Source of the DNA: DATLGB01 sp963726825
Lineage (GTDB): Bacteria; Actinomycetota; Thermoleophilia; Solirubrobacterales; Solirubrobacteraceae
Reading direction: 5' to 3'
Length of the DNA stretch: 64,000 bases
NCBI GenBank assembly: GCA_963726825.1
Contig: CAVSDT010000002.1
Coordinates: 930,001 to 994,000 of the forward strand
Part shown: one piece after another, positions 1 through 8,783 of the stretch
Layout of the letters: each line of letters begins with the position of its first letter
How positions within the stretch are numbered: position 1 is the stretch's first letter
Notes under the pieces: generated by a model
Told to the model about the DNA's origin: nothing
Seen by the model: the letters and a program-made list of their open reading frames with translations, nothing else
The model's database searches: none
Made by a program: the position numbers and the translations under genes

Positions 1-7
1 CGAGGCG

Positions 8-430
8 ATGCTCGAGGGCATCCGCCGCAACCCGATCGTGGTCGGCGCCTACACCGACGACGCCGGCGGGATCTGCCCGATGCTCGCCGCCCACCGCCAC
101 GGCGGCCGCACCACCCTGCTGGCCTTCGCCCGCTCCTGGGACCGCTTCTCGGGCGCCAAGCGCGTCCGCCGCGCCACCCGCCGCGAGCTCGCGACGCTCG
201 AGCGCTACCTCGAGCTGTCCCTGCTCGAGCCCGGGGACGTCGACTTCGCCGCCGCGATCGCCGATCACACCGCGTTGCGCGAGCGGCCGCCGGCGCCCGC
301 GCCCAAGCCGGTCCCCGATCCCCACGGCCGCACCTTCGGCGACATCACGGCGCGTCGCCTGCGCGCGGCCGACGCCGAGCGCGCGCTCGCCCGCCTGGAC
401 CTGCACGTCCTCGCGGCGACGGCCCCCTAG
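8..430 (+). CDS. Hypothetical protein, probably 5'-truncated by window edge
   Basis: I do not recognise this protein. The reading frame stays open from the ATG back to the first base of the window, so the true start may lie outside. The 140 visible residues begin with a mixed hydrophobic/charged segment, then an Arg-rich stretch, then a short Pro/Ala linker near residues 93-106 and a helical-looking C-terminus. There is no signal peptide, membrane segment or Cys cluster. Its TAG stop overlaps, tail to tail, the stop of the receiver gene on the other strand. Strong third-position GC supports it as coding. Confidence 0.6.
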   Translation: MLEGIRRNPIVVGAYTDDAGGICPMLAAHRHGGRTTLLAFARSWDRFSGAKRVRRATRRELATLERYLELSLLEPGDVDFAAAIADHTALRERPPAPAPKPVPDPHGRTFGDITARRLRAADAERALARLDLHVLAATAP

Positions 431-816
431 CCCGTCGCGCCGACGCGGTCCACGAGCCGCAGCAGGTCCAGCGGCGAGAACGGCTTGGTGAGGTAGAGGT
501 CCGCGCCGGCCGCATCGGCGCGCCGCGCTGCGGCGTTGGTGCGGGTCGCGGTCAGCATCACGATCGTCGCGTCGGCGGTCAAGCGGTTGCGGCGCAGGCG
601 CTCGCAGGCGCCGATCCCGTCCAGGCGCGGCATGTCGACGTCGAGGAACACGATGGCCGGGCGGTAGCGTCGGGCGAGCTCGACGGCCTGCTCGCCGTCG
701 CCGGCTTCGACGAGGTCGAAGCCCGCGACGTCCTCCAGCGTCGTGGCGATCAGCCGGCGGACGTGCCGGTCGTCGTCGGCGACGAGGATGGTGGGACGCA
801 CCCCTGCGGATTCCAC
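427..816 (-). CDS. Single-domain response regulator (receiver only)
   Basis: A stand-alone CheY-like receiver of 129 residues. The acidic pocket D14-D16 follows strand 1, the phosphoacceptor is D59 in FLDVDMPRLDG, the Thr lies in MLTAT and the conserved Lys in LTKPF near the end. There is no output domain, so it should act by protein-protein contact, passing phosphate or responding to a kinase. It begins with a GTG two bases after the stop of the HD-GYP gene, and the hybrid kinase lies just upstream of that, so the three genes form one minus-strand signalling group. The partner kinase is probably the hybrid kinase, by location only. An internal GTG at 801 is an alternative start. Confidence 0.9.
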   Translation of the reverse strand: MESAGVRPTILVADDDRHVRRLIATTLEDVAGFDLVEAGDGEQAVELARRYRPAIVFLDVDMPRLDGIGACERLRRNRLTADATIVMLTATRTNAAARRADAAGADLYLTKPFSPLDLLRLVDRVGATG

Positions 817-817
817 C

Positions 818-1585
818 TCACCGCGGCGCCTCCTGCCCGGCCAGGGCGTCGTCGCCGAGGCGGTCGAGGGCGGCGACGACCTCCGGGTCGAACTGCGTCC
901 CGGCCGCGGCGCGGATCGCCGTGCGCGCCTCCGCGAACGTCGATCGCGGCCGGTAGGGCCGGTCGGTCGTCAGCGCGTCGAGCGCGTCGCCCACGGCGAA
1001 CACGCGGGCGGCCTCGGGGATGTCTGCGCCGGCGAGGCCGTCGGGGTAGCCGCTGCCGTCCCAGCGCTCGTGGTGGTGGCGCACGACGAGCCGCGCCTCG
1101 CCCAGGAAGGTGATGTCGCGCAGGATCTCGGCCCCTGTCAGGGCGTGGCGGGCCATGACGGCGTGCTCCTCCTGCGTCAGGCCGGCGGGCTTGAACAGGA
1201 TGGCGTCGGGCACGGCGACCTTGCCGATGTCGTGCAGGAGGAAGCCGAACTCCATCTCCGGCGCGAGGTCGAGGCCGACCTCGCGGGCGAGGGCGACCCC
1301 GTAGGCGGTCACGCGCTCGGCGTGACGGCCGGTGTAGGCGTCGCGGGCCTCGACGGCGTTGGCGAGCGCGCGGACCGTCGCGCGGTAGGAGCGCTGCAGC
1401 TCGGCCGTCGACTCGCGCTCGGCGAGGAAGGTGGCGTTGAGGTCCGCGGCGTAGCGCTGCAGCTGCGACGCGGCTGCTGCCCCGGCCGACTCCGCCGCGG
1501 CGACCCGTGCGCGCAGCGCTTCGAGCTCGCGTTCGCTGGCGGCAAGGCGGTCGCGCAGGTCGTCCAGGCTGTCCGTTGCGGACAC
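818..1585 (-). CDS. HD-GYP domain protein, putative cyclic-di-GMP phosphodiesterase
   Basis: About 255 residues. Residues 1-65 form an Ala/Glu/Arg-rich coiled coil; residues 70-245 are an HD-GYP domain. Visible motif residues are H88, H118-D119 in HDIGK, H147, the HHERWDGSGYP block (GYP at 179-181) and the later DALDALTTDRPYR segment. The family hydrolyses cyclic-di-GMP with a two- or three-metal centre; the metal ligands all appear present. It lacks its own receiver, which the neighbouring stand-alone receiver could supply. I chose the GTG at 1585 because TAGGGT ends exactly 7 nt before it, as at other leaderless starts here. An in-frame GTG at 1609 would add eight residues and overlap the kinase gene. 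Confidence 0.88.
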   Translation of the reverse strand: MSATDSLDDLRDRLAASERELEALRARVAAAESAGAAAASQLQRYAADLNATFLAERESTAELQRSYRATVRALANAVEARDAYTGRHAERVTAYGVALAREVGLDLAPEMEFGFLLHDIGKVAVPDAILFKPAGLTQEEHAVMARHALTGAEILRDITFLGEARLVVRHHHERWDGSGYPDGLAGADIPEAARVFAVGDALDALTTDRPYRPRSTFAEARTAIRAAAGTQFDPEVVAALDRLGDDALAGQEAPR

Positions 1586-1592
1586 GCGGCCG

Positions 1593-1598
1593 ACCCTA
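1593..1598 (-). promoter_or_regulatory. Candidate -10 (TAGGGT) for leaderless HD-GYP transcript
   Basis: TAGGGT on the minus strand, 7 nt before the GTG at 1585. It lies inside the end of the kinase gene, so the HD-GYP gene could be transcribed without the kinase. The call rests on spacing shared with other starts in the window. Confidence 0.45.
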
Positions 1599-4016
1599 CC
1601 CGGCGGCACCGACGCTCGTCGCCGTGCGCAGGGCTTGGACGACGGCGGCGGCCGCGCCGGTCCCGGGGGCGCCCGAGGGGTCGAAGGACCCGATCCCCGT
1701 CCGCAGCCGGCGGCCGCGCAGCTCGACCCCGGCGGCCACCTCCTCCGCCTCGCCGAGGGCCCGGTCCACGATCGCGATCTCGAAGTGGCGCTGGGCGGCG
1801 AGCTCGGCGGCCTCGTCCGCGTCGGCGGCGACGGCGAAGTCCACGCCGCGCGGCTGCAGGTCCGCGGCGGCGGCGTCGGCCGCCTCGCCGGACGCGATCA
1901 CGAGCACGCGGGCGCGGGCGGCGAGGATTGCCGAGCCGATCGCGTCGACGAGCGCCCTGGGGTCGATCGGCTTGGTCACCGACCACTCGCCGGGCAGCGG
2001 GTCGGTGCCGGCGCGGACGGACACGACGACCACGGGGACCTGCCGCAGGTCGGCGTCCTCGCGGATCTCGCGCAGCACGTCGAGGCCGTCGCGATCGCCG
2101 AGCAGCACGTCGAGGGTGACGGCGTCGTAGCGTGCCGCGCGCAGCCGCCGCAGCGCCTCCCCGCCACTATGGGCGGTGGCGACCGACACGTCCTGCTCCG
2201 CGAGCAGCTCGCCAATGAGGCGGCCGATCTCTGGCTCGTCGTCGACGATCAGCACTCGCCGCCCGCGCAGCGCCTGGTGCGGCTCGCTGAGCTCCGCCGC
2301 GCCGAGCGCGCGGGGCAGGCGCACCGTCGCGGTGGTCCCGCGGCCGAGCTCGGAGTCCAGGTCGATCGACCCATCGTGGAGCTCGACCAGCGAGCGCACG
2401 ATCGGCAGCCCGAGCCCGGTGCCGGCGGCCGCCGTGCCGTCCACGCGGTAGAACCGGTCGAAGGCGTGCTCGAGCTGCTCGGCCGTCATGCCGCGCCCGC
2501 TGTCGGCGACCGTGAGCACGAGGTCGTCGGCCTCGGCGCGCAGGCGGACCTCGATGTCGCCGCCCTCGGGCGTGTACAGGTGCGCGTTGGTCAGCAGGTT
2601 GGTGAGGATCTGCCGCACGCGCGCAGGGTCCGCCCACGCCGCGGGCAGGTCCGGGTCCACCTCGACCGCGAGGGCCTGGCGGCGCGACTGCAGCCGCGGA
2701 TCGAGGAGCGTCGCGACCTCCGTCACGACGTCGCCGAGCGCCGTCGGCCGGCACTGGATCTCCATCTGGCCCGCCTCGACGCGCGCGACGTCGAGCAGGT
2801 CGTTGACGAGGTCCACCAGCCGGTTGGTCGACAGCAGGACGATGTCGACGAACTCGCGCTGGCGGTCGGGCAGCTCTCCCGCCGCCAGCAGCTCGACGAA
2901 TCCCTTGATCGAGGTCAGCGGACTGCGCAGCTCGTGCGAGGCGGTGGCGACGAAGTCGCTCTTGGCCCGCTCGAGCTGCACGCGCTCGGTCGAGTCGCGG
3001 ACGGTGAAGACCACCCCCTCGGCGAGGTCGGCGCCCATCCGCGCCGCCGTCACCGTCAGGTGCCGTCCGCCGTGGTCGATCCCGACCTCCCGTTCCAGGG
3101 CGTCGGCGAGCGGCGGCAGCGGCCCCGGGAGCCCCTTGAGGTCGGTGCCGGGCGGGAGCTCGGGGACGAGCTCCCGCGCCCGCGGGTTGACCTCCTGCAC
3201 GCGGCCGCGACCGTCGCAGATCAGCAGGCCGTCCCCGAGGCTCTCGATCGTCGTGGAGAGCCGCTGACGTGCGGCCTCGACCCGCTCGCGCGCCGTCTCG
3301 AGCTGGCCGGCCATCGTGTTGAAGGCCCCGGAGAGGTCACGCAGCTCGGCCGGCCCGTCCGGCTCGACGCGGGCCTCGAAGTCACCGGCGGCCAGGCGCC
3401 CCGTGGCCTGCACGAGGGAGTCCAGCGGCCGGCGCAGGGACGTCACGAGGGCCGCGACGAGCCCGACCGCGCCCAGCAGGGCGAGGATGCCCGCGCCGCC
3501 GGCGGTCAGGAGCGCCTTGCGGCTGCGGTCGGTCGCGCGGTCCTGCGCCGCCACGCGCCGCCCGCCCTGGGCGTCGGCGAGCGCCGCGGCGGCGCGGCGG
3601 CCGGTGCGCGCCCCGCGGTCGGCCCGCCGCAGCGCCGCGGCCCGGCGCGCGGCGGGTGCTGCCGCGGCCCGGCGCAGGCCGCGCTGTCCGGCGAGGGCGC
3701 GGTCCAGGAGCCTGGCGCGCGCGGGCGAGCCCGCGACGGTCCGGCGAGCCGCGCCCACCGCGGAGGCGTAGGAGCGGCGGGCCTGCGCCCGGGCCGGCGC
3801 GGCGCCGCCGGCGCGCAGCACGGTCTCCTCGACCACCCCCGCCGAGACGAGCGCGGCGGCGGCCGACTCACCGGCGTAGGAGCGGGCCAGCTCACCCTCG
3901 TAGTCGCGGCGCGCGTCGTAGAGGGACGCGACCGCGAGCGCGGCCACGGCGCCGAGGGCGACCGTCAGGCCCACGAGGGCCAGGAGCAGCACACGGGCGA
4001 TCGAGGCGCGGCGCAC
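1596..4016 (-). CDS. Hybrid sensor histidine kinase (HAMP-PAS-HisKA-HATPase-REC-REC-like)
   Basis: About 806 residues. A first membrane helix directly follows the start; an Ala/Arg-rich extracytoplasmic segment ends at a second helix (AGILALLGAVGLVAALV, about residue 185). Then come a HAMP linker, a PAS-like region (TIESLGDGLLICDGRGRV), the HisKA box FVATASHELRSPL, a HATPase domain with GRGMT and GTGLGLPIV, and a receiver (VLIVDDEPE, phosphoacceptor in TLDVLLGDRDG, WSVTKPID). The last 90 residues look like a second receiver lacking the acidic pair. The GTG at 4016 is chosen since the helix starts eight residues later; the frame is open upstream to 4145 but that would overlap the divergent gene at 4102. 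Confidence 0.87.
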   Translation of the reverse strand: MRRASIARVLLLALVGLTVALGAVAALAVASLYDARRDYEGELARSYAGESAAAALVSAGVVEETVLRAGGAAPARAQARRSYASAVGAARRTVAGSPARARLLDRALAGQRGLRRAAAAPAARRAAALRRADRGARTGRRAAAALADAQGGRRVAAQDRATDRSRKALLTAGGAGILALLGAVGLVAALVTSLRRPLDSLVQATGRLAAGDFEARVEPDGPAELRDLSGAFNTMAGQLETARERVEAARQRLSTTIESLGDGLLICDGRGRVQEVNPRARELVPELPPGTDLKGLPGPLPPLADALEREVGIDHGGRHLTVTAARMGADLAEGVVFTVRDSTERVQLERAKSDFVATASHELRSPLTSIKGFVELLAAGELPDRQREFVDIVLLSTNRLVDLVNDLLDVARVEAGQMEIQCRPTALGDVVTEVATLLDPRLQSRRQALAVEVDPDLPAAWADPARVRQILTNLLTNAHLYTPEGGDIEVRLRAEADDLVLTVADSGRGMTAEQLEHAFDRFYRVDGTAAAGTGLGLPIVRSLVELHDGSIDLDSELGRGTTATVRLPRALGAAELSEPHQALRGRRVLIVDDEPEIGRLIGELLAEQDVSVATAHSGGEALRRLRAARYDAVTLDVLLGDRDGLDVLREIREDADLRQVPVVVVSVRAGTDPLPGEWSVTKPIDPRALVDAIGSAILAARARVLVIASGEAADAAAADLQPRGVDFAVAADADEAAELAAQRHFEIAIVDRALGEAEEVAAGVELRGRRLRTGIGSFDPSGAPGTGAAAAVVQALRTATSVGAAG

Positions 4017-4101
4017 GACGCCACCATCTTGGACCACCGGGCCGACGGTCGCGCTGCCACCGGCGCACGGACCTCGGCGCGCCGGTACCGTCCGGGCGGT
4101 C

Positions 4102-4683
4102 ATGTCGCTGCTCCGACACTGGCAACGGCGGTCGGTGGGGGCCATCCTGATCGCGTCGCTGCTGCCACTCGTCGTCGCCGTCGCGGTGCTCGCGACGGGC
4201 GGCGGGCTGGGCGGCCTGGGGTCGCTCGCCGAGCTCGTGCAGGGCCCACGCGACGCGGACCTCGATCAGGTCGCCGACGTACGCGGGCAGGTCCGCGCCG
4301 CCCGTGTCCTGGAGGCCGTCGCCCTCGCCGCCCCGGCGGCCGCGGCCGCGCCCTCGGGCACCGGGCCCAGCGCCGCGCCCGCCGGCGCGGGGCCGTCCCG
4401 GCGCCGGTCGACACCCGGCGCGTCCGTCCCGCCGGGCCCCGCCCCGACCGCGGCGCCCGGCGCCACCCCGGCGCCGGCCGCCCCGGCGCCCGCGGCGCCC
4501 GCCCCCGCCGCGTCTGGGGCGCTGCCCGCGCCCGCGGCGACGCCGCGCCCCTCGCTCGTGCACGGCGTGACCGACGTCGTCAGCGGCATCGCGTCGCCCG
4601 TCCCCGTCGTCGGCCCGATCCTCGGCGGCGTGGCGGACGGCCTCGGCGACACCGTCGACGGCCTGCTGCCGCCGCCGCGCTAG
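4102..4683 (+). CDS. Membrane-anchored Pro/Ala-rich protein, unknown function
   Basis: 193 residues. A short basic N-terminus is followed by one hydrophobic helix (about residues 13-32, signal anchor or uncleaved signal). Residues 75-150 are a low-complexity Pro/Ala/Gly linker typical of cell-wall-spanning stalks, with repeats of Ala-Pro units. The C-terminal 40 residues form a small Val/Gly/Ile-rich hydrophobic module (VVSGIASPVPVVGPILGG) that may reinsert into a membrane or bind a partner. I recognise no family. The gene is divergent from the hybrid kinase. TACCGT lies 10 nt before the ATG. The linker is GC-extreme but the reading frame is intact. Confidence 0.7.
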   Translation: MSLLRHWQRRSVGAILIASLLPLVVAVAVLATGGGLGGLGSLAELVQGPRDADLDQVADVRGQVRAARVLEAVALAAPAAAAAPSGTGPSAAPAGAGPSRRRSTPGASVPPGPAPTAAPGATPAPAAPAPAAPAPAASGALPAPAATPRPSLVHGVTDVVSGIASPVPVVGPILGGVADGLGDTVDGLLPPPR

Positions 4684-4688
4684 CCCCC

Positions 4689-4694
4689 TACGGT
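4689..4694 (+). promoter_or_regulatory. Candidate -10 (TACGGT), leaderless start of protease gene
   Basis: TACGGT ends 6 nt before the ATG at 4701, just after the previous gene's stop. The spacing predicts transcription starting at or next to the A of the start codon. Confidence 0.45.
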
Positions 4695-4700
4695 CCCGGC

Positions 4701-5990
4701 ATGCGCACGCAGCTGTCGATCATGGCTGCCGTGCTCGTCCTGCTGGTGGGGGCGACCATCGCGTCGGGGGGCTGGTCGGCGCCCTCGGCACCGCCGCGCG
4801 AGCGCGTCCCCGCGATCGCGCCCGTCAGCACCATCGCCAAGCGCGTCGAGGCGCTGCGGGGGCTGCGCTACACGGCGCTGCCCAGACCCGTCTACGTCAC
4901 CGGCGCGACGGCCAAGCGCGAGGCGGCCGCCGATGCGGCCCGGCCGGAGGCCGCCGCCGGGCTGGCCGCCGAAGGTGCGGTGGACACGCTGCTCGGGCTG
5001 ATCCCGGCCCGGACCGACCTGCAGGCGCTGACGGCCGGGCTCTTCGACGGCGCGGTCGCCGGCTACTACGACCCGCGCGACGGGCGCCTGCGCATCATCC
5101 GCTCGGCCCTCACGAGCAACCGGGTGCTGGGGGAGACGACGATCGCCCACGAGCTCACCCACGCGCTCGACGACCAGGCGATCGGCCTCAAGACGGATGC
5201 GCTGGACGCGGACGGGGATGCCGCGCTGGCCTACACGGCGCTCGTCGAGGGCTCGGCGACGGCGCTGATGACCGACTACATGGCGAAGCACTTCACGATC
5301 GGCGACACCCTCGGGTCGAGCCTGTCGAGCGCCGTCGGGCCGACGGGCACCGAGGGCCTGCCGCCGTTCATCACCGCGAGCCTGCTGTTCCCCTACCTGG
5401 ACGGGCAGCGCTTCGTCGCCGCTCTGCGCGATCGCGCCGACGGCCGGTGGACGCTCGTCGACTACGCCGAGCGCACGCGGCCGCCGGCCTCGAGCGAGCA
5501 GGTGCTCCACCCGCGGAAGTGGATCGACGTCGAGCTGCCCGACCGCATCCGCGCGTTCGGCATCGCCCCGGTGCTGGGCGCCGACGCGAAGCGGCTCGCC
5601 GCCGGCGCGTTCGGCGAGTGGCAGACCCGCCAGCTGCTGACCATCGGCGGTGCCGACGACCCCGGCCGCGCGGCCAGGGGCTGGGGTGGGGACCGCTACG
5701 AGCTGTGGCGCACGGGGGAGGGACCATGCGCGACGCCGTGCGTCACACGCGACACGCTCGTCCTGCGCTGGAGCTGGGACACACGGGGCGACGCGCGGGA
5801 GTTCGCCGCCGCGCTGCGCCAGGCGATCCCGGACGCGCTCGACGCGACGCGCTCGGGCCGCGGGACCTGGACCGCGCGCGGCGGCGCGGTCGCCCTCGCC
5901 GAGCGTCGCGCGGGGGTGCAGACGCTCGTCCTCGCGCCGACCGCTGTGCTGGCGCAGCGCGTGCTGCGCGCCGCCCGCGCCCGCGACTGA
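4701..5990 (+). CDS. Secreted HExxH zinc metalloprotease-like protein
   Basis: 429 residues with an N-terminal signal or anchor helix (about residues 6-22). The zinc site is HELTH at 150-154, followed about 30 residues later by VEGSA with E183 as likely third ligand, the layout of gluzincin-type peptidases. DxxDGDAALAYTALVEG resembles a widespread family of uncharacterised actinobacterial zinc proteases; I do not know a substrate. The second half, from about residue 300, has no motif I recognise and contains four Cys-free beta-like segments. The start is set by the signal helix and by TACGGT 6 nt upstream. It lies 17 bp after the Pro/Ala-rich gene and could be co-regulated with it. Confidence 0.78.
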   Translation: MRTQLSIMAAVLVLLVGATIASGGWSAPSAPPRERVPAIAPVSTIAKRVEALRGLRYTALPRPVYVTGATAKREAAADAARPEAAAGLAAEGAVDTLLGLIPARTDLQALTAGLFDGAVAGYYDPRDGRLRIIRSALTSNRVLGETTIAHELTHALDDQAIGLKTDALDADGDAALAYTALVEGSATALMTDYMAKHFTIGDTLGSSLSSAVGPTGTEGLPPFITASLLFPYLDGQRFVAALRDRADGRWTLVDYAERTRPPASSEQVLHPRKWIDVELPDRIRAFGIAPVLGADAKRLAAGAFGEWQTRQLLTIGGADDPGRAARGWGGDRYELWRTGEGPCATPCVTRDTLVLRWSWDTRGDAREFAAALRQAIPDALDATRSGRGTWTARGGAVALAERRAGVQTLVLAPTAVLAQRVLRAARARD

Positions 5991-6057
5991 CCGCCTCCGC
6001 GCCCAGGTGACAGCGCCGCGTGACGGCGGCGGCCCGGTTCTCTAGCGTTGGAGGCGG

Positions 6058-6402
6058 ATGAGCCTCGAGGGGTGGATCTTCATGGTCGGGTTGCGCGTCT
6101 TCGACGTCGGCGGTCTGATCGTCTGGCTCGTGTGGTTCTTCAAGCTGCGCGACGAAGACGAGGACGCTGATGACGACGACGGCGGGGGCAACGACCCCGT
6201 GCAGCCGCGCGAGCCCGACACGGGCCCCGGCAGCGGCCTGCCCGCGCCGCTGCCCGACGCGCACCCGTGGCCGACCCGCCGCCGCGGTCACGGCGACCGT
6301 GAGCCGGTCCGCAGGCCCGAGCGCCGTGGCGCGCCGCTGCCGGTCCCCGCGCACGAGCGTCCGGCGCGCCCGCTCAACGGCGGGCCCGCCGCGCGCGGTT
6401 AG
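6058..6402 (+). CDS. Small single-pass membrane protein with acidic then Pro/Arg-rich tail
   Basis: 114 residues. Residues 1-28 form one membrane helix (IFMVGLRVFDVGGLIVWLVWFF), then KLRDEDED and a run of Asp, then a disordered Pro/Arg/Gly tail rich in RR pairs. The positive tail and negative juxtamembrane patch suggest a cytoplasmic scaffold, but I assign no function. TAGCGT lies 9 nt before the ATG, with GGAGG in between, so it could use either a short leader or Shine-Dalgarno initiation. Its TAG stop overlaps the TAA stop of the small minus-strand gene at 6399-6548. Confidence 0.7.
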   Translation: MSLEGWIFMVGLRVFDVGGLIVWLVWFFKLRDEDEDADDDDGGGNDPVQPREPDTGPGSGLPAPLPDAHPWPTRRRGHGDREPVRRPERRGAPLPVPAHERPARPLNGGPAARG

Positions 6403-6548
6403 TAGGGCTTGACGCGCCCGAGCTGGTCCTCGCCCTGCTCCACCGCGTCGTCGTCGACCGGCGGGTTGCTCGGCGGGGCCGTCTTGATGTCGTCCGGCGT
6501 GGGGCCGGGGGCGTCGGTCTCGGTGGTCTCGGTGCGATCGTCGTCCAT
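6399..6548 (-). CDS. Very small acidic protein (49 residues), hypothetical
   Basis: An ATG at 6548 opens a 49-residue frame ending in TAA. The product is strongly acidic with repeated Asp/Glu/Thr, three Pro pairs, and a C-terminus LGRVKPY. It has no hydrophobic segment. GGGGAG directly abuts the ATG, too close for a normal ribosome site. Support: the frame fills the gap between the membrane-protein gene and the permease gene, and its stop overlaps the neighbour's stop tail to tail, as elsewhere in this compact genome. It could still be chance; conservation would decide. Confidence 0.45.
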   Translation of the reverse strand: MDDDRTETTETDAPGPTPDDIKTAPPSNPPVDDDAVEQGEDQLGRVKPY

Positions 6549-6643
6549 CTCCCCGGGCTAGCCCGGCGCGCCCCGGGGGGAAACCTCAGGCCGCGGCGGC
6601 CCAGTCCGGTTTGGCGCATCGCCGGTGTGGAGAATGGGTCGCC

Positions 6644-8041
6644 ATGCCTTCACCGCTGCTGGCGACCAAGGACGTCTCCAAGAGCGCCGAGGAGTCCGAC
6701 GCCTCCGGGCTCAAGCGCGCGGTCGGCACGCTCGACCTCACCGCGCTGGGCATCGGCGCCATCATCGGCACCGGCATCTTCGTCGTCATCGGCGAGGCGA
6801 TCGGCGACTCCGGGCCGGCCATCGTCCTCTCCTTCGTCCTCGCCGGCATCACCTGCGTGTTCTCGGCCCTCTCCTACGCCGAGCTCGCGTCGGCCATCCC
6901 GGTCTCGGGTTCGGCCTACACGTACTCCTACGCGACGATGGGTGAGCTCGTCGCGTGGATCATCGGGTGGGACCTGATCCTCGAGTACGGGCTGTCGGTG
7001 GCGGCGATCGCCGTCGGCTGGGGCGAGTACTTCAACTCCCTGCTGGACTCGCTGTTCGGGCTCGCCCTGCCGGACGCGATCGCATTGCCGCCCGGGGACG
7101 GGGGCTCGGTCAACGTGCCGGCCGTCTTCATCATCCTCGCCGTCGCCACCGTCCTGATCGCCGGGGTGCGCGAGTCCGCCCGCGTGAACACGATCATGGT
7201 GGGCGTCAAGCTCATGATCCTGGTCGTGTTCGCCGTGATCGCCTTCAGCGCGTTCAACGGCGACCACTTCAACGACTTCGCCCCCAACGGCCTGTCGGGC
7301 ATCCGCTCCGGCGCCGCGATCATCTTCTTCGCCTACATCGGGTTCGACGCGATCTCCACCGCCTCGGGGGAGGCGAAGAACCCGGGACGCGACCTGCCGA
7401 TCGCGATCATCGGATCCCTGGTGATCGCCACCGTGCTCTACATCATCGTCGCGATCGCCGCCGTCGGCGCGCTCGACGCCGGCTCGCTCGGCAAGGCCGA
7501 CGCTCCGCTCTCGGCCGCGCTCTCCGACGGCGCCGGCGTCGGCTGGGCCGCGGACCTCATCTCCTTCGGCGCGCTCGTGGCGATCACGAGCGTCGTGCTG
7601 ACGATCCTCTTCGGCCAGACGCGCATCACGGTCGCCATGGGCCGCGACGGCCTGCTGCCGGCCGTCTTCGGCAAGGTCGACGCCAAGCGCGGCACCCCGC
7701 TGCTGGCCACGGTGATCTTCGCCGTCGGCATCTCGGCGCTCGCCGCGTTCGTCTCCCTGTCGGAGCTCTCCAAGCTCGTCAACATCGGGACGCTGTTCGC
7801 GTTCTTCGTCACGAACGTCGGCGTGATCATCCTGCGGCGCACCAAGCCGGACATGCCGCGCGGCTTCCGCGTCCCGTTCGTTCCCGTCGTGCCGATCATC
7901 GGCTGCCTGCTGTGTCTGTACCTGATGACGACGCTCGAGGGCCAGACGTGGATCCGGTTCGCCGTCTGGCTGGCGATCGGCGGCTTGATCTACGCCTTCT
8001 ACGGCATCAAGCACTCCAAGCTCCGCGCCGAATCGCGCTGA
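6644..8041 (+). CDS. APC-family amino acid permease (cationic amino acid transporter type)
   Basis: About 465 residues with 12 predicted membrane helices. The N-terminal block LTALGIGAIIGTGIFVVIG is the TM1 signature of the APC superfamily, and AYIGFDAISTASGEAKNPGRD is the TM6-TM7 signature of the YfnA/CAT subgroup. The protein should import amino acids by proton coupling across the cytoplasmic membrane; the substrate cannot be read from sequence. I start at the ATG at 6644, which gives the usual short N-terminus before 'TK..S.....LKRA'; an upstream in-frame start at 6611 adds eleven unlikely residues. No partner genes adjoin it. Confidence 0.93.
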   Translation: MPSPLLATKDVSKSAEESDASGLKRAVGTLDLTALGIGAIIGTGIFVVIGEAIGDSGPAIVLSFVLAGITCVFSALSYAELASAIPVSGSAYTYSYATMGELVAWIIGWDLILEYGLSVAAIAVGWGEYFNSLLDSLFGLALPDAIALPPGDGGSVNVPAVFIILAVATVLIAGVRESARVNTIMVGVKLMILVVFAVIAFSAFNGDHFNDFAPNGLSGIRSGAAIIFFAYIGFDAISTASGEAKNPGRDLPIAIIGSLVIATVLYIIVAIAAVGALDAGSLGKADAPLSAALSDGAGVGWAADLISFGALVAITSVVLTILFGQTRITVAMGRDGLLPAVFGKVDAKRGTPLLATVIFAVGISALAAFVSLSELSKLVNIGTLFAFFVTNVGVIILRRTKPDMPRGFRVPFVPVVPIIGCLLCLYLMTTLEGQTWIRFAVWLAIGGLIYAFYGIKHSKLRAESR

Positions 8042-8071
8042 GCCGGCTCGGCGGGGCGGCCCGCCCCGGGG

Positions 8072-8734
8072 TCAGCCGTGCGGGCGGCGGTGCTCGACGT
8101 CCTCGCCGCGCGCGATCAGGACGTCCGTGGTGAGCTCGGGCGCGAACAGCCCGTGGGAGACGACGCCGGGGGTGGCGTCCAGCGCCGCCGCCAGCGCGGC
8201 CGGGTCGCGCACCTCCCCGTGGAGGTCGGCGATGACGTGCCCGTCAGGACTCAGCGGCGCACCGTCGCGCAGCCGGGTCTCGCCGTGGGCGACCAGCTCG
8301 CGCAGGGTCGCGGGCAGGCCGAAGGCGAGGAGCTCGAGCGGGACGGGGGAGGCCAGGACGTCGACGGGCTTGTCGGAGGCCGCGATCACGACGAAGCGGG
8401 CGGCCGCCCGGGCGACGACCTTCTCGCGGGTGTGCGCGCCCCCGCCGCCCTTGACGATCCACCCGTCGGGCGCGATCTGGTCGGCGCCGTCGATCGCGAG
8501 ATCCAGCGCGTCGAGCGTGTCGAAGGGCTCGACGGCGAGCCCGAGCTGGGTCGCCCGCCGCTCCGTCGCGACGGAGGTGGCCACGCAGCGCAGGCCCGGC
8601 AGCTCTCGCGCGGCCAGCGCCTCCAGGAGCGGCGCGACGGTCGAGCCCGTGCCCAGCCCGATCCGCTGTCCGGGCTCGGCCAGCGCCGCGGCGGCGATGC
8701 CGGCGACGCGCTTCTCGGCCTCGAGGTCTGCCAT
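8072..8734 (-). CDS. rpiA: Ribose-5-phosphate isomerase A
   Basis: 220 residues, the usual RpiA length. It interconverts ribose-5-phosphate and ribulose-5-phosphate in the pentose phosphate pathway. Visible signatures are GLGTGSTV near residue 30, the substrate-binding Asp/Lys motif DGADQI then WIVKGGGGAHTREK with the catalytic Glu region, and VDVLASPVP. The ATG at 8734 is preferred because residues after it (ADLEAEKRVAG) match the family N-terminus; the frame also contains an ATG at 8749. The gene is divergent from the adenylyl cyclase, 49 bp apart, and convergent with the permease. Confidence 0.95.
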   Translation of the reverse strand: MADLEAEKRVAGIAAAALAEPGQRIGLGTGSTVAPLLEALAARELPGLRCVATSVATERRATQLGLAVEPFDTLDALDLAIDGADQIAPDGWIVKGGGGAHTREKVVARAAARFVVIAASDKPVDVLASPVPLELLAFGLPATLRELVAHGETRLRDGAPLSPDGHVIADLHGEVRDPAALAAALDATPGVVSHGLFAPELTTDVLIARGEDVEHRRPHG

Positions 8735-8783
8735 GGGGTGCAGCATCACACATGCCGCCCGCCGGGCTTGACATCATCCCCGC

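Noticed and set aside
4390..4545. CCGGCGCC/GCCCCGGCG repeats as a DNA repeat element
   Set aside because: They encode the Ala/Pro linker of the membrane-anchored protein; codon-level repetition explains them.
1635..5990. A 1451-codon plus-strand open frame antisense to the kinase and running into the protease gene
   Set aside because: Only the part from 4701 has protein-like features. The rest is the mirror of the kinase gene, a common effect of very high GC.
8768..8773. TTGACA-like -35 box upstream of the adenylyl cyclase
   Set aside because: It lies only about 10 nt before the start codon and overlaps the -10 candidate, so the geometry is wrong.
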